Below, one piece after another: positions 25,325-33,765 of a stretch of 64,000 nucleotides of DNA. The position numbers were made by a program, and so were the translations under genes. This DNA is from Granulicatella sp. WM01. Its GTDB lineage: Bacteria > Bacillota > Bacilli > Lactobacillales > Aerococcaceae. Below the pieces are notes generated by a model. That model saw only the letters and a program-made list of their open reading frames with translations, ran no database searches and was not told where the DNA came from. Where the stretch lies: NCBI RefSeq assembly GCF_004570605.1, contig NZ_SPPB01000002.1:1-64000 (forward strand), given 5' to 3'. Positions within the stretch are counted from its first letter, which is position 1; each line of letters begins with the position of its first letter.

Positions 25325-25915
25325 CTATTTAAATGTATAAATAGGCATATCAGCTTCTTGAATGCTCTGCTGTCTTGTTGGCAAAACGACTACTTTTTTA
25401 CTAATATTTTTTGCATTTTGCACTAACTCTTGTTGCGTTTGCTCAACACTTTTCATCATTTGTGCATGACTGGCAAACTCTGACATATCCACACTCTCCA
25501 AGTGAGTCATATATTTGGCTAACACGTCCATTAATTCATGTTTTAGCCCTTTTTCTTGCGTAATCATATCATGTTTTAGTGCATGTAATCGTTGCATAAC
25601 AACTTCATGCTCAGCCACTTGTTGATTCAATTTTTCTACTGTTTCATTCTTCAGTTTTTCAGCACTCTTTTCAGCACTTAACACAATATCCCTAGCCATA
25701 TCTTTGGCTTCTAAAATCGACTCGGATATAAGCAGCTCTTTTTTTCGATAAGACAAAATTTCTTGTTGCATTTTTTCAATCACTTGATCTTTGTCTTTTA
25801 ATTGTCTTTCGAGCATTGTTTTATCTTCGTCCCATTTTTGTTGCAACACATGCACACTCTTTTTAGAGTAACCAAAAATGGCATTCTTTAGTTCAACTCT
25901 ACTCAATCTTTTCAT
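25325..25915 (-). CDS. DivIVA-like coiled-coil protein
   Basis: 196-residue, highly charged protein. The first 30 residues (LKNAIFGYSKKSVHVLQQKWDEDK) resemble the DivIVA/GpsB membrane-binding N-terminus, which has an F..GY....V..F core. Residues 30-165 are almost continuous predicted coiled coil, including the AEKSAEKLKNE segment seen in DivIVA proteins. No membrane helix or enzyme motif is present. DivIVA proteins bind negatively curved membrane at septa and poles and recruit partners. This is a divergent paralogue distinct from the gpsB gene at 55675. It heads an apparent operon with the YbjN-like and giant adhesin genes, so spatial targeting of surface-protein export is a reasonable but untested inference. 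Confidence 0.65.
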   Translation of the reverse strand: MKRLSRVELKNAIFGYSKKSVHVLQQKWDEDKTMLERQLKDKDQVIEKMQQEILSYRKKELLISESILEAKDMARDIVLSAEKSAEKLKNETVEKLNQQVAEHEVVMQRLHALKHDMITQEKGLKHELMDVLAKYMTHLESVDMSEFASHAQMMKSVEQTQQELVQNAKNISKKVVVLPTRQQSIQEADMPIYTFK

Positions 25916-26099
25916 CTCTCCTTTACAATTTTTTGACTATTAATCCAAATTTGAATATCGTTTATGACATAAGCAAACGTATCATATTCATTTCTGTACT
26001 AATATATTTTTTCCTAATATATTCGGATTATAACAAATATATATTTGGTTGTCTACTCATAATAGTCCTATACTCAAAATAACTAACTGTACAAATTTA

Positions 26100-26128
26100 T
26101 TGACAAATTATGTATTTAATTATACAAT
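26100..26128 (+). promoter_or_regulatory. Sigma-A promoter of VOC-family gene
   Basis: TTGACA (26100-26105) and TACAAT (26123-26128) are separated by 17 bases, close to consensus. The ATG of the VOC gene follows 36 bases later, with AAAGGAG in front. Confidence 0.8.
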
Positions 26129-26164
26129 GAACATTTCCACTAACGAAGAAAGGAGAAACCCTAC

Positions 26165-26578
26165 ATGTTAAAATCTATTGAAGCATATATTATCACAAAC
26201 GGAAACGGTTCTGAAGCTGTAGCATTTTATAAAGATGCTCTACAAGCTGAAGTTATTTCTTACGAAACATTTGGAAATAATTGGCCAGAATGTCCTAGTG
26301 ATATGAAAGATTATGTCATGAATGCTCAACTACTTGTTGATGGCAAGCGTATTATGCTATCTGATAACAATCCTAATATGTTTGACTATCAACTAGGTCA
26401 TCAAGTTTCAATTGCTTTAATTAGTGATGATGTGGCAACAACTCAGCGTTTCTTTGAGAAACTCTCACATAATGCAAAAAATATAGGCATGCCTTTACAA
26501 GCTGTTCCATGGAGCCCTGCTTACGGAAACTTAACGGATCAATTTGGTGTAAATTGGCAGCTCAGTACAGAAGTATAA
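26165..26578 (+). CDS. VOC-superfamily PhnB/glyoxalase-like protein
   Basis: 137-residue cytoplasmic protein of the vicinal-oxygen-chelate fold, PhnB-like subgroup. It has the usual opening (LKSIEAYIITNGNGSEAVAFYKDAL), the central DYVMNAQLLVDGKRIMLSD strands and the final WSPAYGNLTDQFGVNWQLS segment. The family includes metal-dependent lyases, dioxygenases and antibiotic-binding proteins, so the substrate cannot be named. The gene stands alone with its own near-consensus promoter, divergent from the DivIVA-like operon and followed by a terminator at 26715-26751. Confidence 0.85.
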   Translation: MLKSIEAYIITNGNGSEAVAFYKDALQAEVISYETFGNNWPECPSDMKDYVMNAQLLVDGKRIMLSDNNPNMFDYQLGHQVSIALISDDVATTQRFFEKLSHNAKNIGMPLQAVPWSPAYGNLTDQFGVNWQLSTEV

Positions 26579-26714
26579 AATATACACTGATTGACAATTG
26601 TATATACTTTATACAAAATTTATAACATAAAGCAAAAAGTTAGAATAATGTTGTCGTTTTTTATTATTGATATAAAATTCGACATTAACCGTCTCATATT
26701 ATCCATAACACAAA

Positions 26715-26751
26715 AGCATGAAATCAACTAAAGACGTGTTGATTCCATGCT
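26715..26751 (+). terminator. Terminator after VOC gene
   Basis: AGCATG-AAATCAAC pairs with GTTGATT-CCATGCT (one mismatch region) across a 9-base loop, followed by ATTTTTTATTTT on the plus strand. Confidence 0.75.
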
Positions 26752-27082
26752 ATTTTTTATTTTACCTCTACACCTAGATACTCTCCATCACAATTCTTTT
26801 ATATGCATCCATATCCTTACATACATCATATTATTTTCTCTTATCTATTATAGTTTGGTTACAAAAACTATAATCTTGTTGCTACTCTACAATTTTATAT
26901 GTCTTTCTGCCTAAAATCATTTTTGTATATTTTTACAATCCCACTAGAAAGTTACCATATTTCTACAATAATTTTTCCAATATCCATTCTCTTTATAAAA
27001 ATCTATTTTGTGTTATCTACAAAGTGGCTATTCTAAGCTAAACATTCGGACTATTATTTCCTACAGTTATCATCTCAATAAA

Positions 27083-27120
27083 AAAAGTAGCACAATCATA
27101 CATTGATATAGGCTACTTTT
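27083..27120 (-). terminator. Terminator of gor
   Basis: AAAAGTAGC (27083-27091) pairs with GCTACTTTT (27112-27120). On the minus strand the stem runs into a T7 tract, 15 bases after the gor stop. Confidence 0.8.
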
Positions 27121-27134
27121 CTCATTATTTTCGA

Positions 27135-28484
27135 TTAACGCATCGTCACAAATTCTTCTGAACCTGTCGGGTGAATAGCAACTGTACGATCAAAATCTGC
27201 CTTAGTTGCTCCCATTCTCATGGCTACAGCAAATCCTTGAACCATTTCATCTACACCATACCCGATTCCATGCAGACCGATTACTTTTTCATCCTCTCCT
27301 TGTGTAATCAATTTCATTTTTACACTTTGTCTATGATTAGTCACAGCCGTATACATAGACGTAAATGACGTTTGATACACTTTAATATTTTCTTTTCCAT
27401 ACATTTGAATCGCTTCTTTTTCGCTAAGGCCAACTGTTCCGATTGCTGGATGTGAAAAAATAACAGTTGGAATAAGCGTATAATCAAATTTTGCATGTGT
27501 TTTTCCATTAAATAAGCGTTCAGACAATGCACGTCCAGCAGCAATAGCTACCGGTGTTAAAGCAGCTTTATCAATAACATCTCCAAGAGCATACACTCCT
27601 TCTACAGTTGTGTTTTGATAGTCATCTACTTGAACGTATCCTTTAGTATCTAAAGCAATTTGCGTATTTTCCAATCCTAATTTAGATACATTTGGCTGTC
27701 TTCCGATTGCCCAAATTAAACGCTCGACTTGAATATTTTCTAAACTTTCCGTGGCAAGAGTTAACATGCCGTTTTTCTGTTTTGTTACAGATACAGGTGT
27801 TGCATACTGATGTACGCTTACACCGCTATTTACCAATTCTTCATATAAAGTTTGAGAAAGCATATCATCAAATTGGCGAAGCGGCATATTAGAACGTATA
27901 ATCAAATGAACATGTACCCCAAAACTATTTAGCACTCCAGCAAGTTCTACTGCAATATAACCAGCTCCCACAATCGCTACACTCTTTGGTAAACTCGTCC
28001 ACTCAAAAAATTCATTTGATGTTTCTCCAAATTCAGCACCGGGAATATTAGGCACTTTAGGGCTAGAGCCTGTTGCGATTAAAATATGTGGTGCTGTATA
28101 CTGTTCTCCATTTACTTCAACAGTATGATTATCTAAAAATTTAGCATATCCTTTAATAAACGTTATGCCATTATTAACAAAACTATTCGCATAAGAATGT
28201 CTAGCCCGTTGAATGTATGCTTCTCTATTTTTCAATAAAATATCAAAATTTAATGTATCTTGTTCTCCACTAAATCCATAGGCTTGTTTATACAAATTTA
28301 ACGTATCTGCAATTTGTGCCCCATACCACATAATTTTTTTAGGCACACACCCTACATTGACACATGTTCCCCCTAAAAGATTTCCCTCAATGACAACAAC
28401 TTTAGCCCCATACATTGCTGCACGATTTGCAGAAGCAATCCCGCCACTTCCGCCACCGATAACAATATAATCTACTTGATTCAT
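27135..28484 (-). CDS. gor: Glutathione-disulfide reductase
   Basis: 449-residue FAD/NADPH-dependent oxidoreductase that reduces glutathione disulfide in the cytoplasm. Visible parts are the FAD-binding [14 protein letters not shown], the redox-active disulfide ([13 protein letters not shown]), the NADPH-binding [13 protein letters not shown], the second FAD motif (GVYALGDV) and the C-terminal active-site HPTGSEEF of the dimer partner. Length is typical of Gor. It has AAGGAGG before the ATG, a near-consensus promoter (28515-28543) and is divergent from an amino-acid importer lipoprotein. Many Lactobacillales import rather than make glutathione, so the neighbouring importer could supply glutathione or cystine; that link is inference. 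Confidence 0.92.
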   Translation of the reverse strand: MNQVDYIVIGGGSGGIASANRAAMYGAKVVVIEGNLLGGTCVNVGCVPKKIMWYGAQIADTLNLYKQAYGFSGEQDTLNFDILLKNREAYIQRARHSYANSFVNNGITFIKGYAKFLDNHTVEVNGEQYTAPHILIATGSSPKVPNIPGAEFGETSNEFFEWTSLPKSVAIVGAGYIAVELAGVLNSFGVHVHLIIRSNMPLRQFDDMLSQTLYEELVNSGVSVHQYATPVSVTKQKNGMLTLATESLENIQVERLIWAIGRQPNVSKLGLENTQIALDTKGYVQVDDYQNTTVEGVYALGDVIDKAALTPVAIAAGRALSERLFNGKTHAKFDYTLIPTVIFSHPAIGTVGLSEKEAIQMYGKENIKVYQTSFTSMYTAVTNHRQSVKMKLITQGEDEKVIGLHGIGYGVDEMVQGFAVAMRMGATKADFDRTVAIHPTGSEEFVTMR

Positions 28485-28514
28485 GTGTTTTCCTCCTTGT
28501 TTATAACAAAATTT

Positions 28515-28543
28515 ATCATAATACGTGATTCATAAAATTACAA
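28515..28543 (-). promoter_or_regulatory. Promoter of gor
   Basis: On the minus strand TTGTAA and TATGAT are spaced by 17 bases, 31 bases upstream of the gor start codon. Confidence 0.65.
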
Positions 28544-28604
28544 CTTTAATACCTTAACTCTTATGTATTTTATTTATAATCTATCGCAAAAAACCACAAA
28601 AATC

Positions 28605-28641
28605 TGTTATATAACAAAATTTATTTTTGTGTTATAACACA
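28605..28641. promoter_or_regulatory. Pair of TGTTATAACA-type palindromes between gor and the importer
   Basis: TGTTATATAACA (28605-28616) and TGTGTTATAACACA (28628-28641) are perfect palindromes 11 bases apart. A related TGTTTATAACA lies at 28499-28509 next to the gor start. They sit between two divergent promoters, as operators would. The regulator is not identified. Confidence 0.5.
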
Positions 28642-28684
28642 TATAAACTCTATTTTAACAACTAAAATCTGTATTATTTTTGTG

Positions 28685-28712
28685 TTGACTTCTGTTATTA
28701 TTTTGCTATAAT
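28685..28712 (+). promoter_or_regulatory. Sigma-A promoter of amino-acid importer lipoprotein gene
   Basis: TTGACT (28685-28690) and a perfect TATAAT (28707-28712) are spaced by 16 bases. AAGGAGG follows just before the start at 28739. Confidence 0.85.
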
Positions 28713-28738
28713 GTGTATATTATCAAGGAGGTAACACT

Positions 28739-29599
28739 ATGAAGAAAATTTTTAGTTTTTTTGCTTTAATTAGCATATTCATTTTAGGTGCATGTTCTCA
28801 GAACCAACCACAAACAAAAACCACATGGGAGAAAATCCAAGAACGTGGCACACTAAAAGTAGCTACACCAGGAACTTTATTCCCAACATCTTATTATAAC
28901 GACAAAAAAGAGTTAGTTGGTTATGAAATTGAGATGTTAAAAGAAATAGGCAAACGTTTAAATGTTTCTGTTGAATTTGTACAAATCGGCGTTGCCGAAG
29001 CATTTACATCTGTTGATAGTGGTGTGGTAGATATTGCAGTAAATAACTTCGATATTACTAAAGATCGCTTAAACAAATACAATATGTCTGAGCCTTACAA
29101 ATATTCTGTAGGTGGAATGATTGTACGTGAAGACGGTAGTTCTGGACTTGAAAAAGCAGATTTAAGTGACTGGAAAGGAAAACGTGCAGGTGGTGGTGCC
29201 GGTACACAATACATGAAAATTTCTGAAAAACTTGGTGCTATTCCTGTCATTTACGATAATGTAACGAATGACGTGTACTTACGTGATGTACACACTGGAC
29301 GTACTGACTTCATTCCAAACGATTACTTCACTCAAGTTGTTGCAGTAGAATGGGTTAAAAAAGCATTTCCAGATATTAAAGTAAAAGTAAGTTCTGTGCA
29401 ATATAACCCAACAGAACAAGCCATTGTCATGACAAAAGTTGACAATAGTGTAAAAGAAAAACTAGATGCTGTTATTCAAGAAATGAAAAAAGACGGCACA
29501 TTAAAACAAATTTCTGAAAAATATTATGCTAAACAAGATTTATCAAAACCTATTGAACATGGTAAAAACTTACCAGTTATCGACACATCAAAAGAATAA
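28739..29599 (+). CDS. Polar amino-acid ABC transporter substrate-binding lipoprotein
   Basis: 286-residue extracellular lipoprotein. A signal peptide with lipobox (LGAC-SQN) is followed by a family-3 solute-binding fold: RGTLKVATPGTLFPTSYYND, then GYEIEMLKEIGKRLNV, and VDIAVNNFDITKDRLNKYNMS. These are hallmarks of HAAT-type binding proteins for polar amino acids or cystine. It has a strong promoter and a strong terminator (29641-29688) between it and the permease gene, which should make the binding protein more abundant than the permease. Divergence from gor suggests cystine or glutathione as ligand, which the sequence alone does not prove. Confidence 0.88.
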   Translation: MKKIFSFFALISIFILGACSQNQPQTKTTWEKIQERGTLKVATPGTLFPTSYYNDKKELVGYEIEMLKEIGKRLNVSVEFVQIGVAEAFTSVDSGVVDIAVNNFDITKDRLNKYNMSEPYKYSVGGMIVREDGSSGLEKADLSDWKGKRAGGGAGTQYMKISEKLGAIPVIYDNVTNDVYLRDVHTGRTDFIPNDYFTQVVAVEWVKKAFPDIKVKVSSVQYNPTEQAIVMTKVDNSVKEKLDAVIQEMKKDGTLKQISEKYYAKQDLSKPIEHGKNLPVIDTSKE

Positions 29600-29640
29600 T
29601 TAAGATGATATTGAATTAACACGCTCATACCCAAGCATTA

Positions 29641-29688
29641 AATGGCTTTAAATAAGGCACTTAAAATCCTTTATTTAAAGCCATTTTT
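29641..29688 (+). terminator. Terminator between importer lipoprotein and permease genes (GGCTTTAAAT family)
   Basis: AATGGCTTTAAATAA (29641-29655) pairs perfectly with TTATTTAAAGCCATT (29671-29685) and T6 follows. It belongs to the same sequence family as hairpins at 210, 3007 and 39208. Its place inside a two-gene transporter unit suggests partial termination to balance expression. Confidence 0.85.
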
Positions 29689-29718
29689 TAAAATATATAG
29701 TAAAAAAGGAGAATATTT

Positions 29719-30384
29719 ATGAAATGGGACGCTATTTTTAATCCCGACTTAGCTATCAAGGCATTACCAACTATTTTAAGTGGTTTACCTTATACATTAT
29801 CACTTTCATTAATCGGCTTTTTTCTAGGTACAATTTGTGGATTTTTCATTGCATTAATGAAATTATCAAGATGGAGAATATTACGCACTTTGGCACATAT
29901 ACATATTTCCTTTATGCGTGGCACACCTTTAATGGTGCTTCTATTTCTCATCTATTATGGATTACCGTTTGCAGGTATTCAATTTGATGCCATTACTGCA
30001 TCAATTATTGCATTTACTATGATGTCAAGTGCCTATCTTTCAGAAATTATCCGTTCATCTTTACAAGCCATTCAAAAAGGTCAATGGGATGCCGCTTATT
30101 CACTAGGACTAAATAAACCTATTATTTATCGTAAAATTATTATTCCTCAAGCTACTCGTATTGCTTTGCCTCCTTTAAGTAATGTGCTATTAGATATGGT
30201 CAAAAGTACCTCATTAACTGCCATGATTACTGTCCCTGATATGTTTAATCAAGCAAAAATTGTTGGTGGATCACATTCTGATTACATGACAGTTTATATT
30301 GTTGTGGCATGTTTATATTGGGTCATTTGTACAACTTACGCTATTGCTCAAGGTTATTTAGAAAGCCGTTTAAATACGTATTAA
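29719..30384 (+). CDS. Polar amino-acid ABC transporter permease
   Basis: 221-residue inner-membrane permease of the HAAT family with about five hydrophobic segments. Visible are the TLSLSLIGFFLGTICGF opening, the FMRGTPLMVLLFLIYYGLP segment and the EAA loop (AAYSLGLNKPIIYRKIIIPQATRIALPP) that contacts the ATPase. It works with the lipoprotein encoded 119 bases upstream. No ATP-binding subunit gene is adjacent, since the next gene is a sugar kinase, so the ATPase must come from elsewhere in the genome. The MTVYIVVACLYWVICT segment near the C-terminus is similar to cystine permeases, which is only suggestive. Confidence 0.9.
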   Translation: MKWDAIFNPDLAIKALPTILSGLPYTLSLSLIGFFLGTICGFFIALMKLSRWRILRTLAHIHISFMRGTPLMVLLFLIYYGLPFAGIQFDAITASIIAFTMMSSAYLSEIIRSSLQAIQKGQWDAAYSLGLNKPIIYRKIIIPQATRIALPPLSNVLLDMVKSTSLTAMITVPDMFNQAKIVGGSHSDYMTVYIVVACLYWVICTTYAIAQGYLESRLNTY

Positions 30385-30517
30385 TTGATTATCAGCATAC
30401 CTAAAAATTAGCTATACCAATCTTTACGATTTTGTGATATGCTTTAATTAGATTTATTTAGCCCTATCACTTTTTTCTTAAGTGATAGCAGCAAAAAATA
30501 ATAAAAAGGAGATTATT

Positions 30518-31465
30518 ATGATTGTAACAATAACATTAAATCCATCTGTTGATTTTCTTTATTTTTTAGATCACTTCTTAAAAGAAGGTGAACATAATCG
30601 TGTATCTAATCCAATAAAAATGATTGGTGGCAAAGGCATTAACGCAAGCCGTGTATTAAGTACGCTACAGTCTAATTTTGCAGCAATCACTATTGGTGGA
30701 GGAAGCTACTTGTCATTTTTAAATGCCCAACTGGCAAAAGATAATATTCCAGTCCACATAATTCCTACTCAAGATGAAATTCGTACAGCAATGACCTTTA
30801 TGGCAAACGGAACCCATACCGAATTGGTCGAAAAAGGTCCAAAAGTTGATCAGACAATAATCCAAAAAGTACTGCAAACACTTGAGAATTTAAATACACA
30901 AGAAAAATTAGATATCATCTCAATTAATGGTTCTATCGTTTCTGATAATGAACATATTTATGCAGAACTTATCGACACATTATATCGTATATACGGTTCG
31001 GATATAAAAGTTATTTTAGATGCCTCACAAATTCAACTAAAAAATGCTTTAAAAGCTAAACAAGCACCGTATTTTATTAAACCAAACACCAAAGAACTGT
31101 CTGAATTATCGCACCAACTTATTAATACTAAAGACGATGTGATTGCCTATTTAAAAGCTGGTCATTTTTCTCATATTCCATTCGTATTGGTATCTATGGG
31201 TGAAGATGGTGGTATTGCACAATTTAATGGTCAATTTTACGATATTACTATTCCTAAAATTGAACTAGTTAATCCAACAGGTTCTGGTGATTCAACCGTT
31301 GCTGGTATTTGCCATGGACTTTCTCAACAACTACCAATTCAAGATATTTTAAAACTTGCAATGGCATGTGGTATGTCTAATGCAATGAACAAAGGAATAG
31401 GTGTGATTGATTTAGATATTGTTCAATCCCTTATCCCACAAATTACAGTATCTGCACTTTCTTAA
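30518..31465 (+). CDS. PfkB-family hexose-phosphate kinase (LacC/FruK type)
   Basis: 315-residue sugar kinase of the 1-phosphofructokinase/tagatose-6-phosphate kinase group. The opening MIVTITLNPSVDFLYFLD, the substrate motif GGKGINASRVL, and the ATP and catalytic motif PTGSGDSTVAGI with its aspartate are all present. It would phosphorylate fructose-1-phosphate or tagatose-6-phosphate. The start at 30518 has AAAGGAG seven bases upstream; an in-frame ATG 36 bases earlier lacks a site. No PTS or lac genes are adjacent, so the substrate is unresolved. Terminator at 31501. Confidence 0.85.
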   Translation: MIVTITLNPSVDFLYFLDHFLKEGEHNRVSNPIKMIGGKGINASRVLSTLQSNFAAITIGGGSYLSFLNAQLAKDNIPVHIIPTQDEIRTAMTFMANGTHTELVEKGPKVDQTIIQKVLQTLENLNTQEKLDIISINGSIVSDNEHIYAELIDTLYRIYGSDIKVILDASQIQLKNALKAKQAPYFIKPNTKELSELSHQLINTKDDVIAYLKAGHFSHIPFVLVSMGEDGGIAQFNGQFYDITIPKIELVNPTGSGDSTVAGICHGLSQQLPIQDILKLAMACGMSNAMNKGIGVIDLDIVQSLIPQITVSALS

Positions 31466-31500
31466 TAGAGCACATACACTGTCTATTATGTAAATTTTAA

Positions 31501-31542
31501 AACACTCATGCCAGCAATAAAAAAGTTGTCAGCATGAGTGTT
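31501..31542 (+). terminator. Terminator of PfkB-family kinase gene
   Basis: AACACTCATGC (31501-31511) pairs perfectly with GCATGAGTGTT (31532-31542), followed by a T-rich run (CTTTCTCTT), 36 bases after the stop. Confidence 0.8.
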
Positions 31543-31568
31543 CTTTCTCTTAATCAAAGAATATCACT

Positions 31569-31711
31569 TTACTATATAAAAAAATTGTGTTAATAAACTC
31601 TTTTGTGGTACTAAAAACAATACTAGTTGAAACAATAGTTTTGTTTCACGTTACTATACAAAAAATCGTGCTAGCAAATTCTTTTGGTTCACCAACACGA
31701 TTTATTGTATA
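31569..31711. repeat. Tandem pair of CGTG...CACG hairpin repeats
   Basis: Two related blocks begin with TTACTATA at 31569 and 31651, 82 bases apart. The second is a good hairpin: its left arm ends AAAATCGTG and its right arm is CACGATTTATTGTA. The first is more degenerate. Between them TGAAACA/TGTTTCA (31628-31648) forms another small hairpin. Related copies lie at 33695, 43790 and 52456. The element is between convergent genes and may also terminate the tlpA transcript. Confidence 0.65.
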
Positions 31712-31732
31712 CGTATTTTTTCTTCAATCTAA

Positions 31733-32296
31733 CTATTTCATTTTTTGCAAAGTTTCTTCTAAAATATCCATAGTCATCATACCAGACACTTGTGCATTTA
31801 ATGTCCCATCACTATTAATAAAAATATGTGTTGGAAATGCACGTATGCCATAGTTTTTAATAAAATCATCTTTCACATCAAACAATATCGGATACGTGAT
31901 ACCTAAACGTTCTTTAACACCTAAAATGCTGCTTTTTGTTTCATTACTTTGCAAAGTATTTTGAAATTCTACATCATTAGGATACGTAATAGATAAAAAG
32001 ACTAAACTATCATCATCTTTATGTTTTTGATACGTCTTTTCAAGTTCTGGAATTTCATGTATACATGGTCCACACCATGATGCCCATACGTTGATATAAA
32101 CTTTCTTCCCTTTAAAATCACTCAACTTGACTCCCTTACCATCCATATCTTTTACGCTAAAATCATAAGATTTTGCCTGTTCAATTTTAGTAACTGTACT
32201 ATTTGTCGTACTTTTGTCTGATGTATTTTGACACGCTGCTAACCCTAATATTGTGAACAACAAAATAGGGAATGTGTACTTTATTGTCTTTCTCAT
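31733..32296 (-). CDS. TlpA/ResA-like thioredoxin-fold lipoprotein
   Basis: 187-residue extracytoplasmic thiol-disulfide reductase. A lipobox (LAAC-QNT) anchors it to the outer face of the membrane. A thioredoxin fold follows with active site WASWCGPC, then ITYPNDVEFQNT and the cis-proline region (IRAFPTHIFI). It starts 13 bases after the ccdA gene and is certainly paired with it: CcdA passes electrons from cytoplasmic thioredoxin across the membrane to such proteins. Streptococcal equivalents (Etrx with CcdA) reduce surface methionine sulfoxide reductase. No msr gene is present in this window. Confidence 0.9.
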   Translation of the reverse strand: MRKTIKYTFPILLFTILGLAACQNTSDKSTTNSTVTKIEQAKSYDFSVKDMDGKGVKLSDFKGKKVYINVWASWCGPCIHEIPELEKTYQKHKDDDSLVFLSITYPNDVEFQNTLQSNETKSSILGVKERLGITYPILFDVKDDFIKNYGIRAFPTHIFINSDGTLNAQVSGMMTMDILEETLQKMK

Positions 32297-32309
32297 AATA
32301 TAATCTCCT

Positions 32310-33026
32310 TTAAAATATTGTAAAATATTTCATGATAACATAATGCATACTGCCTATAATGATAGATATTCCGATAAGAATTAATATAACGCCTGAAATA
32401 ATAACCGTATATTTAATCACGTATTGATGTTTTTTCAGAATGTTTAGCAAATTCGTTGCAAATAACGACACAATGATAAATGGTAAAATAAATCCTAATG
32501 AATAGACAAAAATGAGGAGATAACTGAACAATCCACTATGTGTATTTGCATATAAGAACACACTTGCTAAGACCGGTCCTATACACGGTGTCCATGAAAA
32601 ACTAAATGTAAATCCCATTAATAATGCAACCAAAGGCGTCACATGCGTTGCTTTAATTTTATGTTTTAATGAACGCTCTCTTTTTAAGAAAGTAAAACGA
32701 AGTGCTCCCACTTGAACCAGTCCCATTAAAATAATTAAAAGAGCACTTATCATTTTTATCGTATCAATATGAGTATTTAAAAATATACTAATATAACTCG
32801 TTGCAAAAGCCAAAATGAAAAATGTCAACGCAATGCCAACAACAAAAAACAAGGCATTAATTATGCTATTTTTTCGGTTAATTATCAAATTCCCATGTTC
32901 ATCATATTCTTTTTTTCCTGCTAACATCGTCAAATAAATTGGAATAATCGGAATAATACACGGCGAAAAGAACGACAACATTCCTTCCATAAATAATGCC
33001 ATTAACTTAAATACGTTAAAATCCAA
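32310..33026 (-). CDS. ccdA: CcdA/DsbD-type transmembrane thiol electron carrier
   Basis: 238-residue membrane protein with six predicted helices. Two conserved cysteines in membrane segments (FFSPCIIPIIPIY and FSWTPCIGPVLASVF) form the redox pair of CcdA proteins. It moves reducing equivalents from cytoplasmic thioredoxin to the TlpA-like lipoprotein encoded 13 bases downstream. The start appears to be TTG at 33026, since GGAGG lies seven bases upstream; the first internal ATG would remove part of the first helix. No cytochrome c synthesis genes are nearby, so protein-thiol repair outside the cell is the probable purpose. Confidence 0.9.
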   Translation of the reverse strand: MDFNVFKLMALFMEGMLSFFSPCIIPIIPIYLTMLAGKKEYDEHGNLIINRKNSIINALFFVVGIALTFFILAFATSYISIFLNTHIDTIKMISALLIILMGLVQVGALRFTFLKRERSLKHKIKATHVTPLVALLMGFTFSFSWTPCIGPVLASVFLYANTHSGLFSYLLIFVYSLGFILPFIIVSLFATNLLNILKKHQYVIKYTVIISGVILILIGISIIIGSMHYVIMKYFTIF

Positions 33027-33765
33027 GTTTTTTCCTCCTCATGCTTTATACCGTCATTATATAGGAGAAAGCCCCTATAAGTAAAGGTTTACGAACCGAA
33101 TATATCCATTAAATCCCTAATACAAAAATTTGTCAATACTTTTTGTCGCTGACCACAGGAAAACCTGTTATTCTATTTACATCTCACTAAAAATAATATT
33201 CCTTCTCTATCTAATATTTTCCAAACACACCTATCATATTCTATGCAACATATAAATATGCATCACTTATTTATTGAACAATGTTTCTAGTTATAGACTA
33301 GATTTCTAGTCGATATTCCTACACTTATTTAATCATACTTTAACTACTCCTGTTTATTTAAGTAGAATAAACATCACTACACACTATATTTTCACTAACA
33401 TACAACCCCACTCTATATTGTTTTTTACTCGTATGACTTTATTCCTCAATGTAAACATAGAGACAATTAAATGGCAACACTTATTTTTCTTTGCATAAAC
33501 TAAAAATTGGCTGCTATACATTCTCTCATATAAATGTTGCACTGCTCTATAATAAAGTATATCATCCCTTCAAGTTCTATACTACACATACAAAACAATC
33601 TATTCACATACTATTTAAACAGTTTTCCAATATCTTAAACAGTAAAATCTCCTTAATGAATAAGGTGTCTTTGTTACATTATAATGGTATAAACATAAGC
33701 GTGTTGGCAAACTTTTTTGTTCGCCAACACGCTTAATGACACCTTTCATTAAAGGAACAACATTG
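33027..33765. other. Long intergenic region between sufB and ccdA
   Basis: 739 bases. The right end holds the nested inverted-repeat element (33651-33756) next to the sufB stop; the left end is the ccdA leader. Remaining sequence is AT-rich, and two small open frames (33491-33736 plus, 33615-33797 minus) overlap the element and look spurious. Confidence 0.5.
33651..33756. repeat. Nested inverted-repeat element at the end of the suf operon
   Basis: An outer imperfect inverted repeat (33651-33669, CCTTAATGAATAAGGTGTC; 33738-33755, GACACCTTTCATTAAAGG) encloses a perfect inner hairpin: AAGCGTGTTGGC at about 33697-33708 with GCCAACACGCTT at about 33723-33734. The inner hairpin is related to the repeats at 31651, 43790 and 52456. 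It lies ten bases past the sufB stop and could terminate the suf transcript. The terminal inverted repeats and size (about 105 bp) also fit a MITE-like insertion. Confidence 0.65.

Larger units (their letters stand above)
26579..27134. other. Intergenic region between VOC and gor genes
   Basis: 556 bases between convergent genes. It contains the VOC-gene terminator (26715-26751) and the gor terminator (27083-27120). The 330 bases in between are AT-rich without recognised features. Confidence 0.5.
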
